Source: CAVZQN01 sp963837395
GTDB lineage: Bacteria > Acidobacteriota > HRBIN11 > JAKEFK01
Direction of reading: 5' to 3'
Length of the DNA stretch: 64,000 nt
Assembly (NCBI GenBank): GCA_963837395.1
Contig: CAWINI010000003.1
Coordinates: forward strand, 806,001-870,000
Made by a program: the position numbers and the translations under genes. The notes under the pieces were generated by a model. The model did not search any database, had not been told where the DNA came from, and saw nothing but the letters and a program-made list of their open reading frames with translations. Below are positions 35,840-44,628 of the stretch, piece after piece (position 1 is the stretch's first letter; the number at the start of each line of letters is the position of its first letter).

Positions 35840-38800
35840 TCATGTAGGCCGCTCTTTGCTCCTGAAATAATCGTTGATCTCTTTTACCTTCTTTGTGACA
35901 TTACGGTAACCAGCATTTACACCGTAGACTTCTTGATAATATTCAAGCGCTTTATCAAATTCCGACATAAGTTCATAAGCGGAAGCCATTTCATATTTCA
36001 AACCTAAATATTCCTCTTCCGTAAATCCACCAGTCTCAAGCCCGCGTTGGTACCATTTCACAGCAAGCTTTGGCATTCCTTTCTCAATAAAACAAAGTCC
36101 TAGCATGCTGCAACATTCCAGAAATCTTTTCGGATCTTTGGATGCAATTTGAAATTCAGCAATTGCTTCATCAATAAGTCCCATTTCTTTATAAGCGATT
36201 CCAAGGTTATAACGTGTATCGTAATCTTCTGAACCGAGTTGTTTTTCTACACCTTTCTTAAAGTCGCTTAATATTTCTTCCAGAGAATAATTCTGTCCAT
36301 CAGCAGGCTTATCTTCTTGAACCGCACTTTGGACATTGAGCAAACCTTCCTCCAGTTCAGCAGCGAGATCGAAATAATCTTCTTCTTCTTCAAAAAGCTC
36401 AGGTGTGGCTTGAACCGGCTTCGATTCCTCAGCTTCTTCAAGGTCATCATCACCTTCACCTGCGAATGCTGCATCCAGCGCAGCATCAACTTCACTTTCC
36501 ATTGGATAAGCAGCGACTTCATCAGTCTCCCCAAATCCCGTACCAAGCTCTAACTCATCAAAGGATGCTTGCTCCAATTCCTCTTTTTCTGAAATTGGTG
36601 GGAATCGATGATCGACACGTTCGTCTTCCTCATCGTCTTCAGTGTCTATACTCATCGCGCTTTCAAGCGTAGGCTCTTGCTCTTGTTCAGGAACCATCGT
36701 CACATTCTCAGAAAGCTCACTTAAATCACCCAAATCCCATGTTTGTTCAGGCGGAGTTTGCTTTTCTTCCGGCTCAAATAATTCTTCAGCCTCAGGCAAT
36801 TCAGATTGTTCTGGAAATTCAACATCGCTAAACAATGAACTGTCATTATTTTGTTCTGGCGACTGTTCTGTTTGGCGCAGGACTTCGATAGTTTCAGCTG
36901 TGTTAAGTTCAGCCGTTTCAAGCGAAGGAATCAGCGGCTTTTCTTCGATCTCTTCAGATAAAATTTCTTCGACTAATGTCTCCGGCTCTTCTTCAGCAAT
37001 TTCATCTTCTAAAAGCTCTTCATCAATTTCCTCTTGTTCACTTTGACTGATAAACAAGGAAGCAACTGGCGCTTCCACCTTTGATGGCATTGGCTCAGAT
37101 TTCCTTTCAACCGGCTTTTCATCACTTATCTGTTTTGCAACAGGCTCAACTGGCGCAACAACACCTTTATCTTTTAGCCTTCGAAGTCGTGCAGTAATTC
37201 CAGCATCATCCGGATACTTTTCATTCATTTGATTCAGCAGACGATACGCTTCAGAATGCAAACCCTGATCGATATAAAAATCCACTTCATCAAATTTCTC
37301 CGGCTCTAAAACACTGACAGGAGTTTGTTCGTGAACCGGTTCCTGAATAAATTGTTCTTCAAAATCGATATTAATTTCGTCAGCTTGAATTGCAGGTTCT
37401 GGAGGAGGAGGTGGTGGTGGTACTGGAGTTTTGGTCCGTTTTGGAGGCGGCGGAGTTTCAGCTCGCTTTTCAGCCTTCTTTGGTTTTGGTTGAACGTTTG
37501 CCCTTAGACTCTGGGCAAGACGTTCGATTTCACTTAAGACATCTGTGGAGGAAGTCGTTGCAGGCATTTCTTTGAATGCTTTTTCAAGAGCAGGATGATT
37601 TGGATCAATCTGACGCGCTTCGCTCAACAAATCTTCAGCTTGATCCATATCACCCTGACGCCGGAATATTTTCGACATGATTACGCATTCTTCAACCGCT
37701 TTTCCCCTTTCTCCTTTTTCGACGTAAATCTCTTTTAGCTTTTGATGAGCCACTACTGAGTTTGCGTATCTTCCGGTAATAATCTGCAACTGTTCAATTG
37801 CTTTATCGATTAATCCGTATTTTGTAAACACATCTGCTTCGATCAGATGTTCCGATACAAAATCACGTTCCTCATCCGGGCCTGCTGCAGCAGTAACAGG
37901 TGCCGGTGGAACTGGAGGCAATGGCACCGGTTTTGGAATCTTTTGTATGCTGGGCATTGTTTGAAGTAATGCAGCAGGAATGGAATCGGTATCAGGTACA
38001 TCTTCAATCGCTATTTCCGGCTCTTCAACTATTGCAACTTCAGGCTCTTCTGATATTGCAACCTCCGGCTCTTCAACAATTGCCGCCTCCGGCTCTTCCT
38101 GTTCCTCTTGTTCTTTTATTTCCACTTTCGGTTCCGCCGCTTTAGCTTCCGACTCTTGTTCATCAAGATCAATGCTAATGTCAAAATCCTGGCTGCTAAT
38201 TTCATCTGCAACTGCTGGCGGTGTAACACTCATTTCGGCCGGAGTAGAAGCATGCGCTGCTTTTTTCTCTTTCTTCGGTTGTCTGCCAAGAAATGATCTA
38301 ACGAAATCTAATTTTTCCTGGTGCTGTTCATTGTCCGGTTCCAGCTCCATCAACTTATCAAGCGTCTCAGAAGCTTCGTCGTATAAAGTTTTGGAAATTA
38401 AAGCATCAACCAATTGGTTATAAGTGGTAATAAGATTCGGAGTCTGTTTTAAGGTTGCGTAAATATCGGTTAACCGTTTCAGTGCGGGATGAAATGAGCT
38501 ATCAAGACGCAGAATATTTTGAAGCAGACTAATTGCTTTTTCAGGATCCTTCCGTTTTAGTTGACGATCGATTGCAGGCTCAAACGTTTCATAAGCGCGA
38601 TCCAGATCGCCTTCTTTTAGATATAAATCCCCTTTAAGAATCCAGAATGGTTCTTTGTTTCCGGTATGAAAAATTGCCTGTTCAATTGTTTCATGTGCCC
38701 GCGAGTATTCGCCTTCATCAGCATACGATTCTGCAAGCAACGCTAAGACATCCGGGTTTGATGGATCGGACCGTAATGATTCTTCCAGAATTGACGTTGC

Positions 38801-39457
38801 TTTATCTTGCTCATTCTGATCTCTATAAGCAGTTAGAATCTTCCGCAGAATTGCCGCATTACGCGGATCCATCTTATACGCAGTTTCTAAAACCGTGAGA
38901 CTTTCTTTTGCAAGATTCTTTCGAAGCAATTCATCGCTGATTTCAATGTATTCTTTAATTGCTTCTACAGTCATTCCTTCATTCTTATAAGCCTTTGCTA
39001 ACTCATTACGTGTCCGCAAATTTTCCGGCTCAATTTCAATCAGCTTTTTTAAGGTGACTATTGCATCTTTAGTCTGATTCTTAGAAAGATAATGCTGCGC
39101 TACTACTTGAAGCTGAGACTTAGCATCCATCGTAAGTCCCTGTTTCAAATAAAGATCAGCGAGTTTGATACAGATATCTGTCAGGTTTGGATCTAATTTG
39201 TTGATGCGTTTGTAAATGGCAATCGCCTTCAGGTAGAAGCCGTCAAGATAATAATGGTCGGCTACTTTTTGAAAATGTTGGATGGCTTCTGGAGTTTTGT
39301 TGATTTTAAGAAAGAGATCGCCCACCGTGATCATAAGAAGCCAGTCGCGTGGATTCTCTTTTAAAATCTTTGAATACTCATCAATGGCCTGCTGAATTTT
39401 TCCAGAAGCAACAAATTTTTCAGCAGCTTTGAGAGTTTTTGCTTTATCCAGTGCCAT
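35840..39457 (-). CDS. Giant TPR-repeat protein with acidic linker
   Basis: A 1205-residue cytoplasmic protein without signal peptide. Tetratricopeptide repeats fill about residues 1-385. An acidic low-complexity linker with tandem EEPEVAI units follows (about 450-490), then a second TPR cluster (about 530-640), a Pro/Lys-rich linker with a PPPPPPPEP stretch, another TPR unit, a long Glu-rich region and a final TPR cluster (about 1060-1190). It is probably a scaffold. It follows rnhB by 55 bases on the same strand, so it may be read from the ribosomal operon. The phrase repeats in the acidic linker may vary in number between strains. Confidence 0.75.
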   Translation of the reverse strand: MALDKAKTLKAAEKFVASGKIQQAIDEYSKILKENPRDWLLMITVGDLFLKINKTPEAIQHFQKVADHYYLDGFYLKAIAIYKRINKLDPNLTDICIKLADLYLKQGLTMDAKSQLQVVAQHYLSKNQTKDAIVTLKKLIEIEPENLRTRNELAKAYKNEGMTVEAIKEYIEISDELLRKNLAKESLTVLETAYKMDPRNAAILRKILTAYRDQNEQDKATSILEESLRSDPSNPDVLALLAESYADEGEYSRAHETIEQAIFHTGNKEPFWILKGDLYLKEGDLDRAYETFEPAIDRQLKRKDPEKAISLLQNILRLDSSFHPALKRLTDIYATLKQTPNLITTYNQLVDALISKTLYDEASETLDKLMELEPDNEQHQEKLDFVRSFLGRQPKKEKKAAHASTPAEMSVTPPAVADEISSQDFDISIDLDEQESEAKAAEPKVEIKEQEEQEEPEAAIVEEPEVAISEEPEVAIVEEPEIAIEDVPDTDSIPAALLQTMPSIQKIPKPVPLPPVPPAPVTAAAGPDEERDFVSEHLIEADVFTKYGLIDKAIEQLQIITGRYANSVVAHQKLKEIYVEKGERGKAVEECVIMSKIFRRQGDMDQAEDLLSEARQIDPNHPALEKAFKEMPATTSSTDVLSEIERLAQSLRANVQPKPKKAEKRAETPPPPKRTKTPVPPPPPPPEPAIQADEINIDFEEQFIQEPVHEQTPVSVLEPEKFDEVDFYIDQGLHSEAYRLLNQMNEKYPDDAGITARLRRLKDKGVVAPVEPVAKQISDEKPVERKSEPMPSKVEAPVASLFISQSEQEEIDEELLEDEIAEEEPETLVEEILSEEIEEKPLIPSLETAELNTAETIEVLRQTEQSPEQNNDSSLFSDVEFPEQSELPEAEELFEPEEKQTPPEQTWDLGDLSELSENVTMVPEQEQEPTLESAMSIDTEDDEEDERVDHRFPPISEKEELEQASFDELELGTGFGETDEVAAYPMESEVDAALDAAFAGEGDDDLEEAEESKPVQATPELFEEEEDYFDLAAELEEGLLNVQSAVQEDKPADGQNYSLEEILSDFKKGVEKQLGSEDYDTRYNLGIAYKEMGLIDEAIAEFQIASKDPKRFLECCSMLGLCFIEKGMPKLAVKWYQRGLETGGFTEEEYLGLKYEMASAYELMSEFDKALEYYQEVYGVNAGYRNVTKKVKEINDYFRSKERPT

Positions 39458-39512
39458 ATCTCTATTGTAAGTCAGCTACCGTCTGATTTTTAGCCGTGAT
39501 TCTCGTCATTGA

Positions 39513-40151
39513 TTAAGCTAAGCTGCGGTACTGAATGCACAGGTTTGAAAGACCGGCGGTGGAGGGATGTGGGCCGTACTGCTTCAGGGCTTCAAAATGA
39601 CTCTTGCAACTATAACCTTTATTCCGCACCCAATCATACATCGGATACATGCTAGCATAGCTTTTCATTAGCTGGTCCCGAGTGACTTTAGCGACGATCG
39701 ATGCCGCAGCAATTGATATGCAACGAACGTCACCTTTAATCACGTTTAAATGCGGAATTGAAAGCCCGCGTACCGGACTTCCATCAATCAAAATGAAATC
39801 AGGAACTGGCGAAAGTTGTGACAATGCCTGATGCATCGCTATTAAGGTTGCTTGATAAATGTTGTAGCGATCAATTTCTTCCGCTGACACGATTCCTACC
39901 CCCCAGCTCATGGCCGCACGTATGATTTTGGGTCTCAGACGAACTCTTTGTTTTGCAGTCAGCGATTTACTGTCACGAATTCCATGTACACGCGGCATTC
40001 GATCTAATAAAACAGCTGCTGCTACAACCGGACCACATAATGCACCGCGGCCAACTTCATCGACACCAGCAATGCGCAGAAATCCTTGTGCCTGTAATTT
40101 TCGCTCATACTTGAATGTGCACCGGCGTCGGGACTTCTTTACGCTCGGCAT
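39513..40151 (-). CDS. rnhB: Ribonuclease HII
   Basis: RNase HII removes RNA from RNA-DNA hybrids and single ribonucleotides from DNA. The ATG at 40151 (MPSVKKSRRRCTFKYERKL), one base after the rplS stop, gives 212 residues; an upstream ATG inside rplS would add a basic stretch that is not family-like. Active-site motifs are GVDEVGRGALCGPVVAAAV, HGIRDSKSLTAKQR, DFILIDG and IAAASIVAKVTRD. It follows rplS as in many genomes. Confidence 0.93.
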   Translation of the reverse strand: MPSVKKSRRRCTFKYERKLQAQGFLRIAGVDEVGRGALCGPVVAAAVLLDRMPRVHGIRDSKSLTAKQRVRLRPKIIRAAMSWGVGIVSAEEIDRYNIYQATLIAMHQALSQLSPVPDFILIDGSPVRGLSIPHLNVIKGDVRCISIAAASIVAKVTRDQLMKSYASMYPMYDWVRNKGYSCKSHFEALKQYGPHPSTAGLSNLCIQYRSLA

Positions 40152-40152
40152 A

Positions 40153-40584
40153 TTAAGCCTGTGCTGGTTCCTTTTCAGCCTGTGTTGTTTGCTTCGTCGC
40201 CTGTGCCGTTTGCTTTTCTTTGATTTTTGCGGCCTTCCCCGTCCTCTCCCGTAAATAATACAACTTCGCCCGGCGCACATTACCACGTTTCAACACTTTG
40301 ATTTTTTCTACAGTGGGTGAATGAAACGGGAATATACGTTCGACTCCAACACCAAAAGAAATTTTGCGGACAACAAATGAACTTTGAATGCCCCGTCCGC
40401 GCATCCCAATTATCACACCTTCAAATACCTGAATGCGTTCCTTTTCTTTTTCTGCTTCCTTCTTCTTTGTCGACTTTTCAGTTTCCTTTACTTTTACGTG
40501 CACCTGTACAGTATCACCAGGCCTGAATTCAGGAAGCTTTGACTTCCTCAAGTATTTTTCGGCCACCGAATCTAATATATTCAT
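40153..40584 (-). CDS. rplS: Large ribosomal subunit protein bL19
   Basis: bL19 sits at the 30S-50S interface. The conserved core (FRPGDTVQVHVKVKE, FEGVIIGMRGRGIQSSFVVR, ERIFPFHSPTVEKIKVLKRG, VRRAKLYYLRERTGKAAKI) is complete. It has 143 residues, longer than the usual 115-120, because of an insertion of Lys/Glu-rich residues near position 35-45 and a C-terminal Gln/Thr/Ala-rich tail (about 120-143). It belongs to the rpsP-khpA-rimM-trmD-rplS operon. Confidence 0.94.
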   Translation of the reverse strand: MNILDSVAEKYLRKSKLPEFRPGDTVQVHVKVKETEKSTKKKEAEKEKERIQVFEGVIIGMRGRGIQSSFVVRKISFGVGVERIFPFHSPTVEKIKVLKRGNVRRAKLYYLRERTGKAAKIKEKQTAQATKQTTQAEKEPAQA

Positions 40585-40619
40585 CGTACTATCCTCATCG
40601 TATTATGTTTTCTTCTTTT

Positions 40620-40716
40620 TCCCCCGCCTTATGAAGGAGGGGGTTAGGGGGTGGTTGGGATCATTCGAAAACACTTCAACCCCCTCTTTAATCTCCCCCT
40701 TCATAAGGGGGAGAAA
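40620..40716. repeat. Composite palindrome, CCTTATGAAGGAGGGGG family (copy 1)
   Basis: An inner palindrome CCTTATGAAGG starts a GC-rich element whose right end reads CCCCCTTCATAAGGGGGAGA. The two ends and the inner CAACCCCCTCTTT segments can fold into a branched structure. It fills the gap between trmD and rplS. A close copy lies at 57368-57462. Confidence 0.85.
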
Positions 40717-40727
40717 TCCAATCTTCG

Positions 40728-41465
40728 TCATATTGAATGCCTCTGCTCTTCTTCAATCTGAGCAAGCAGTTTCTGATCTTCTGCCGTTAATTCCGATCGT
40801 TTCAGAAGATCCGGACGCCGCTCCAGGGTCCGGCGCAACATCATTTTCCTGCGCCAAATTCGAATTTGTTCGTGATTTCCGGACATCAACACGTCCGGAA
40901 CCCGCAAACTTCGAAATTCCGCAGGCCTTGTATAATGCGGAAAATCCAATAACGATCCCTGAAACGAATCGAATTGAACCGATTGCTCATCACCAACAAT
41001 CCCTGGTACATAACGGACAATCGCTTCCGTCATCAGCAATGATGGCAATTCACCGCCCATTACTACAAAGTCTCCGATGGAAAGCTCCCGGTCGACTAAC
41101 GCTTCCCGGACCCTTTCATCGACTCCTTCATAACGTCCACATAAGAAAATCAGCTGAGAATTTCCTGCCAGTTCTTCTGCAATATGCGCTGAAAAAGATT
41201 CACCCTGAGGACTTGGTAAAATGATCCTTGCTCCAACTTGCCGAATCGCCTCCACCGCCTCAAATATTGGTTCCGGCTTAAATACCATCCCCGGTCCACC
41301 ACCATAAGGTTCATCATCTACAGTTCGATGACGATCATGCGTATAATCACGCAAATCGTGAACATGAAATTCTAACAAACCTTTTTGTCCGGCTTGATTC
41401 AACAAACTATGCTGCAATACTCCTGAAATCAAACCAGGAAAAATCGTCAGAAAATCAATGCGCAT
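40728..41465 (-). CDS. trmD: tRNA (guanine-37-N1)-methyltransferase
   Basis: TrmD methylates G37 of tRNA to prevent frameshifting. The 245-residue SPOUT enzyme has MRIDFLTIFPGLISGVL, the HDLRDYTHDRHRTVDDEPYG motif, GGPGMVFKPEP, the knot loop LCGRYEGVDERV and IGDFVVMGGELPSLLMTEAI. Its start overlaps the end of rimM by 11 bases. Confidence 0.96.
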   Translation of the reverse strand: MRIDFLTIFPGLISGVLQHSLLNQAGQKGLLEFHVHDLRDYTHDRHRTVDDEPYGGGPGMVFKPEPIFEAVEAIRQVGARIILPSPQGESFSAHIAEELAGNSQLIFLCGRYEGVDERVREALVDRELSIGDFVVMGGELPSLLMTEAIVRYVPGIVGDEQSVQFDSFQGSLLDFPHYTRPAEFRSLRVPDVLMSGNHEQIRIWRRKMMLRRTLERRPDLLKRSELTAEDQKLLAQIEEEQRHSI

Positions 41466-41985
41466 TCAATTGCAGCAGTCCTTCCGGCGGATCAATCGTA
41501 ATAACCTTCTTGTCCGCGTCGACTTCTCTGCAAATTTCATCCGTAAATGGGATTAGAATCTCTCCGCGTTCACCAACCTCCAGAAGATCTGCTCCTCCAG
41601 TTTCTAAAACACCTTTCACTTTCCCAATTTCAGTGCCATCCTGCAAACAAACTTTCATTCCAATCAAATCATGAATGAAAAACGTATCCGGCGGAAGTGT
41701 TCCAATTTCATCTGCTTCTACCGCCAGCATTTTGCCTCTTAACTCTTCAGCAGAATTTCTGTCAGAAATTCCAGAAAATTTTAGAACATGTCTGCCCTGA
41801 AAAAACCGGCGAGACTCAACTTCCAGCTTACCGATCACATCATCTTTGCTCAACAACAAAAAATGATCCGTATTTTCCAGACGCCCTTCAACATCGGTTA
41901 GTGAAAATAACACCACTTCACCGTAAATTGAATGCGGCTTTACTATCCTGGCCACAATAACTGGACTGGATGTCGAAACTTCCAT
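41455..41985 (-). CDS. rimM: 16S rRNA processing protein RimM
   Basis: RimM assists assembly of the 30S head around uS19. The 176-residue protein has an N-terminal beta-barrel (VARIVKPHSIYGEVVLFSLTD) and the C-terminal PRC-barrel-like domain (FFIHDLIGMKVCLQDG to EILIPFTDEICREVD). It lies between khpA and trmD, overlapping trmD by 11 bases. Confidence 0.93.
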   Translation of the reverse strand: MEVSTSSPVIVARIVKPHSIYGEVVLFSLTDVEGRLENTDHFLLLSKDDVIGKLEVESRRFFQGRHVLKFSGISDRNSAEELRGKMLAVEADEIGTLPPDTFFIHDLIGMKVCLQDGTEIGKVKGVLETGGADLLEVGERGEILIPFTDEICREVDADKKVITIDPPEGLLQLNAH

Positions 41986-41987
41986 CC

Positions 41988-42218
41988 TTATTCTAAAATC
42001 TCCAACACAAATCGCTTTCTTAACTTCATTCCGGCTGCACCTAAAATTGTCCGGATTGCGCGAGCTGTCCTTCCCTGTTTGCCAATTACTTTTCCTAAAT
42101 CCTCATGCGAGACCCTTAATTCCAACACCGTCGTCTGCTCACCTTCAATCAACGTTACTACCACCTGATCGGGATGATCAACAAGAGCTTTTGCCATCGC
42201 TTCGAGTAATTCTTTCAT
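41988..42218 (-). CDS. khpA: KH-domain RNA-binding protein KhpA (YlqC family)
   Basis: A 76-residue single-KH protein with the motif VIGKQGRTARAIRTIL. Relatives bind RNA with KhpB and affect cell shape and ribosome biogenesis. It sits between rpsP and rimM, as is usual. Confidence 0.92.
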   Translation of the reverse strand: MKELLEAMAKALVDHPDQVVVTLIEGEQTTVLELRVSHEDLGKVIGKQGRTARAIRTILGAAGMKLRKRFVLEILE

Positions 42219-42267
42219 GACGCGTCCTCCTAATTTGCGAACTGGCGCTACGAACAGGAATGGGTTT

Positions 42268-42522
42268 TCAGGAAACTATTGCGGCTGACTTGCGGATACG
42301 GGCAATCAAGCTTTTTACTGTGTCCGAAGGCTGCGCCCCTTTGCTCATCCAATAGTCAACTCTTTCCATCTTTAACTTGATTTCTGGATTTTGGGGCTTA
42401 GGGTTGTAGGATCCCAACCGTTCAATACACTGTCCATCACGAAATCGCCGGGAGTCGGTCACAACAACCCGGTAGAGGGGGCGCTTTTTTCCTCCCATCC
42501 GCATTAACCGTATGCTAACCAT
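42268..42522 (-). CDS. rpsP: Small ribosomal subunit protein bS16
   Basis: The start ATG at 42522 (MVSIRLMRMGGKKRPLYRV) follows a GGAGGAA site; an upstream ATG at 42549 would add nine residues not found in bS16. The 84-residue protein is a normal length, with VVVTDSRRFRDGQCIERLG and the WMSKGAQPSDTVKSLI motif. It is the first gene of the ribosomal operon. Confidence 0.95.
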   Translation of the reverse strand: MVSIRLMRMGGKKRPLYRVVVTDSRRFRDGQCIERLGSYNPKPQNPEIKLKMERVDYWMSKGAQPSDTVKSLIARIRKSAAIVS

Positions 42523-42616
42523 GAATGTTCCTCCTAATTCAGCGTGCACCTCTTCCTCATGGGTAATCTACCATCGAAAAGAGACACTACTTCCAATGCA
42601 TAAAAATGCTGTCCAA

Positions 42617-42644
42617 ATTTAACACAATCTAGTTGGAAATTCAA
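42617..42644 (-). promoter_or_regulatory. Candidate promoter for the rpsP operon
   Basis: On the minus strand TTGAAT (42639-42644) and TTAAAT (42617-42622) are separated by 16 bases. This would start transcription about 90 bases before rpsP. The match is moderate and untested. Confidence 0.4.
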
Positions 42645-42658
42645 GGCTTAGGGCAAGT

Positions 42659-43126
42659 TTAAAGGAGGACGACTTTAAGTGTCAAAATCGTCTTGAGCAT
42701 CCATGGAATGAGGATAGAAATCACTACAAGGATTTTGATCCAGCGCCTTTTTTCAGATGAAACCTGGAGCGGCCCACCTCCGGCAGCACGCCAAATGCGA
42801 TATGGAACTTGAAAGACAACAATTGCTGCCAGAGGAATTCCCCAAATGTGCATCAAATAGGAGTTGTACCACTGCCCATGCAATGCATAGATAAAAGATC
42901 GTGTGATTCCGCAACCCGGACAATCGAGACTTGTGATGTTATGAAACATGCACAACGACGGAATCGTATATCCAAATAATGTAACTCTTCCAAAATGGAC
43001 TGAACTGGATGCAGCAAGCATCAGTAGTGCGAAGAAAAACACAGCATGAAATAGATGATGTGGTATCGGGTTGATCCGTTCATCAAGGAAATCAGAAGCG
43101 CGGATAACGGATGCTCTTATGCTCAT
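42659..43126 (-). CDS. DUF2752 membrane protein
   Basis: A 155-residue inner-membrane protein with about three hydrophobic segments (about 27-45, 93-112 and 130-150). The DUF2752 signature is clear in the middle: Cys-Pro-Gly-Cys-Gly followed by ITRSFIYALHG. The function of the family is unknown; the CPGCG motif suggests metal or redox chemistry. It stands alone, upstream of the rpsP promoter region on the same strand. Confidence 0.78.
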   Translation of the reverse strand: MSIRASVIRASDFLDERINPIPHHLFHAVFFFALLMLAASSSVHFGRVTLFGYTIPSLCMFHNITSLDCPGCGITRSFIYALHGQWYNSYLMHIWGIPLAAIVVFQVPYRIWRAAGGGPLQVSSEKRRWIKILVVISILIPWMLKTILTLKVVLL

Positions 43127-43160
43127 AATTGGCGATTATACTAAGATGAATGATGCATTA

Positions 43161-43215
43161 TACAGGATGCAAGATGCAAGGTGTTTAATTGCCACCGTGT
43201 ATCCTGCATCTTGTA
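43161..43215. repeat. Palindrome of the GATGCAAGATGCAAGG family
   Basis: Arms of 23 bases (43161-43183 and 43193-43215) pair with about four mismatches around a 9-base loop. They are made of variants of the phrases GGATGC and AAGATGC. It lies between divergent genes for the DUF2752 and DUF4870-like proteins. A partial copy is at 12680-12709. Confidence 0.75.
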
Positions 43216-43292
43216 ATTCATGTGATAGACTGATTTTTGAACTGAAATCAAAATTAAACAGTCCTTCATAACCATTCAAGTGGAGGTAACGC

Positions 43293-43700
43293 ATGAGCGA
43301 TACTTACAATCCAAATGAAGTTCCCCCAGTTCCTCAAGATATTCCACCAACTCCACCACCGAGAAAAGACAATACATTGATGTTGGTTTTGTCCTACTTG
43401 TATATCTTATTTCTTGTCCCATTGATTTCGGAAAAAGAGGATCCTCAAGTTCAATGGCATGCCAAACATGGAATGATTCTCACGATCGTTGAAGCTGTTC
43501 TGCAATTCGGATTCTGGATCATATCCACGATACTTAGCCACATGATCTCCAGTCTAATCGGCTGTGTGACATGTTTTATTCCTATGTTAGTCTGGATTGC
43601 TTTTCTTGTGATTCGAATTCTTTGCATTGTAAAAGCAACCAAAGGGGAAAAATTTAAGATTCCGGTCGTAAGTGATTATGTGGACCAAATCAAGCTATAG
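43293..43700 (+). CDS. DUF4870-like membrane protein
   Basis: A 135-residue protein with a Pro-rich N-terminus (NEVPPVPQDIPPTPPP) and three membrane segments. The phrase LVPLISEKEDPQVQWHAKHG between the first two is typical of DUF4870/Tic20-like small membrane proteins. The ATG follows a GGAGG site. The function is unknown. Its 3' end overlaps the yidD start. Confidence 0.75.
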   Translation: MSDTYNPNEVPPVPQDIPPTPPPRKDNTLMLVLSYLYILFLVPLISEKEDPQVQWHAKHGMILTIVEAVLQFGFWIISTILSHMISSLIGCVTCFIPMLVWIAFLVIRILCIVKATKGEKFKIPVVSDYVDQIKL

Positions 43701-43995
43701 AAACTTTTTAAGAATTTCCTGCATTTTGATCCTCACCTTGCTGGTGGTGGATGCAACTGCGCCTCCCCATCAGCAAGTTAGTGTTCGTTTTGCGCTTGCT
43801 GGAATTTGGATGTATCAACATTCCTTTAGTTTGTTGTTAAAAAATTCCAAAATCTGCAAATTTCAGCCTACGTGTTCGAACTACTCCCGCATGGCTCTAG
43901 AAAAATATGGAATTGTGAAAGGTGCTGAATTAACCGGCTGGCGATTGTTGCGCTGCTCACCTTTTACCAGCGCCCATGGCGAAGATTATCCGTAA
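43678..43995 (+). CDS. yidD: Membrane protein insertion efficiency factor YidD
   Basis: YidD helps YidC insert proteins into the inner membrane. The core KICKFQPTCSNYSRMALEKY and LTGWRLLRCSPF with its three conserved Cys is intact. The protein is about 105 residues, with an extra hydrophobic N-terminal segment (about 8-25) before the usual start of the family. Start ATG 43678 and GTG 43672 are both possible, and both overlap the DUF4870-like gene. It is not next to rpmH/rnpA/yidC, its usual place. The stop directly abuts the sigma factor start. Confidence 0.85.
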   Translation: MWTKSSYRNFLRISCILILTLLVVDATAPPHQQVSVRFALAGIWMYQHSFSLLLKNSKICKFQPTCSNYSRMALEKYGIVKGAELTGWRLLRCSPFTSAHGEDYP

Positions 43996-44577
43996 ATGGA
44001 ACCACCGAATGAAATCACCGAACTTCTTGTAGCTTGGAGTGGCGGCGATAAAAAAGCATTAGATGAGCTGATGCAAATCGTGTATGAGGAATTGCGCCGG
44101 CTTGCTCATCGCCAGCTTGCAAAAGAGCGTCAGGATCACACACTTCAAACAACAGCGCTGGTGAATGAAGCTTACTTGAAACTTGTCGATCAAAAACGTA
44201 TGAAATGGCAAAGTCGTTCGCACTTCTTTGCACTATCATCGCAATTAATGCGACGCATCCTGGTTGATTATGCGCGATCACGTCAATATGCAAAACGTGG
44301 CGGAGGTGCATCAGCATTGCCATTGGATGAAGGTTTGATTGTTGCACCGGAAAGAGCGGCAGAAATGATTGCACTTGATGAAGCTTTAACAGAATTAGCA
44401 AAGCATGATGAAAGAAAAGCACGAATTGTAGAATTGCGATTTTTTGCCGGCATGAGTATTGATGAAACATCAGAGTTACTGGGAGTTTCGCCAGGTACTG
44501 TAATGAAAGATTGGACTCTTGCCAAAGCCTGGCTTCAACGTGAGATGGATCGCTCAAGCTCTGCTGATCAGCGCTAG
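43996..44577 (+). CDS. ECF-type RNA polymerase sigma factor, TIGR02999 family
   Basis: A 193-residue sigma-70-like factor with region 2 (DELMQIVYEELRRLAHRQL to ALVNEAYLKLVDQ, about 20-70; WQSRSHFFALSSQLMRRILV) and region 4 helix-turn-helix (ELRFFAGMSIDETSELLGVS, about 145-165). This family, abundant in Planctomycetes and Acidobacteriota, is usually encoded directly before a Ser/Thr kinase starting MDPERWxxI. Here the kinase (46744) is separated by an inverted gene of 1.9 kb. It starts on the base after the yidD stop. Confidence 0.88.
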   Translation: MEPPNEITELLVAWSGGDKKALDELMQIVYEELRRLAHRQLAKERQDHTLQTTALVNEAYLKLVDQKRMKWQSRSHFFALSSQLMRRILVDYARSRQYAKRGGGASALPLDEGLIVAPERAAEMIALDEALTELAKHDERKARIVELRFFAGMSIDETSELLGVSPGTVMKDWTLAKAWLQREMDRSSSADQR

Positions 44578-44628
44578 AATCAGAAAAAACTTGTCCACTG
44601 TCTTCCACTGAAAATTTAAAGTCGCAAC

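Noticed and set aside
36642..37046. Plus-strand Ser/Cys-rich open frame of 134 codons
   Set aside because: Antisense shadow of the Glu-rich region of the TPR protein; composition is that of reversed GAA/GAG codons.
37980..38423. A Ser-rich 147-codon plus-strand gene
   Set aside because: It is the antisense shadow of the acidic EEPEVAI linker of the TPR protein.
40152..40286. Upstream start for rnhB
   Set aside because: The extra residues are the out-of-frame reading of the rplS tail; the ATG one base after the rplS stop gives a normal-length enzyme.
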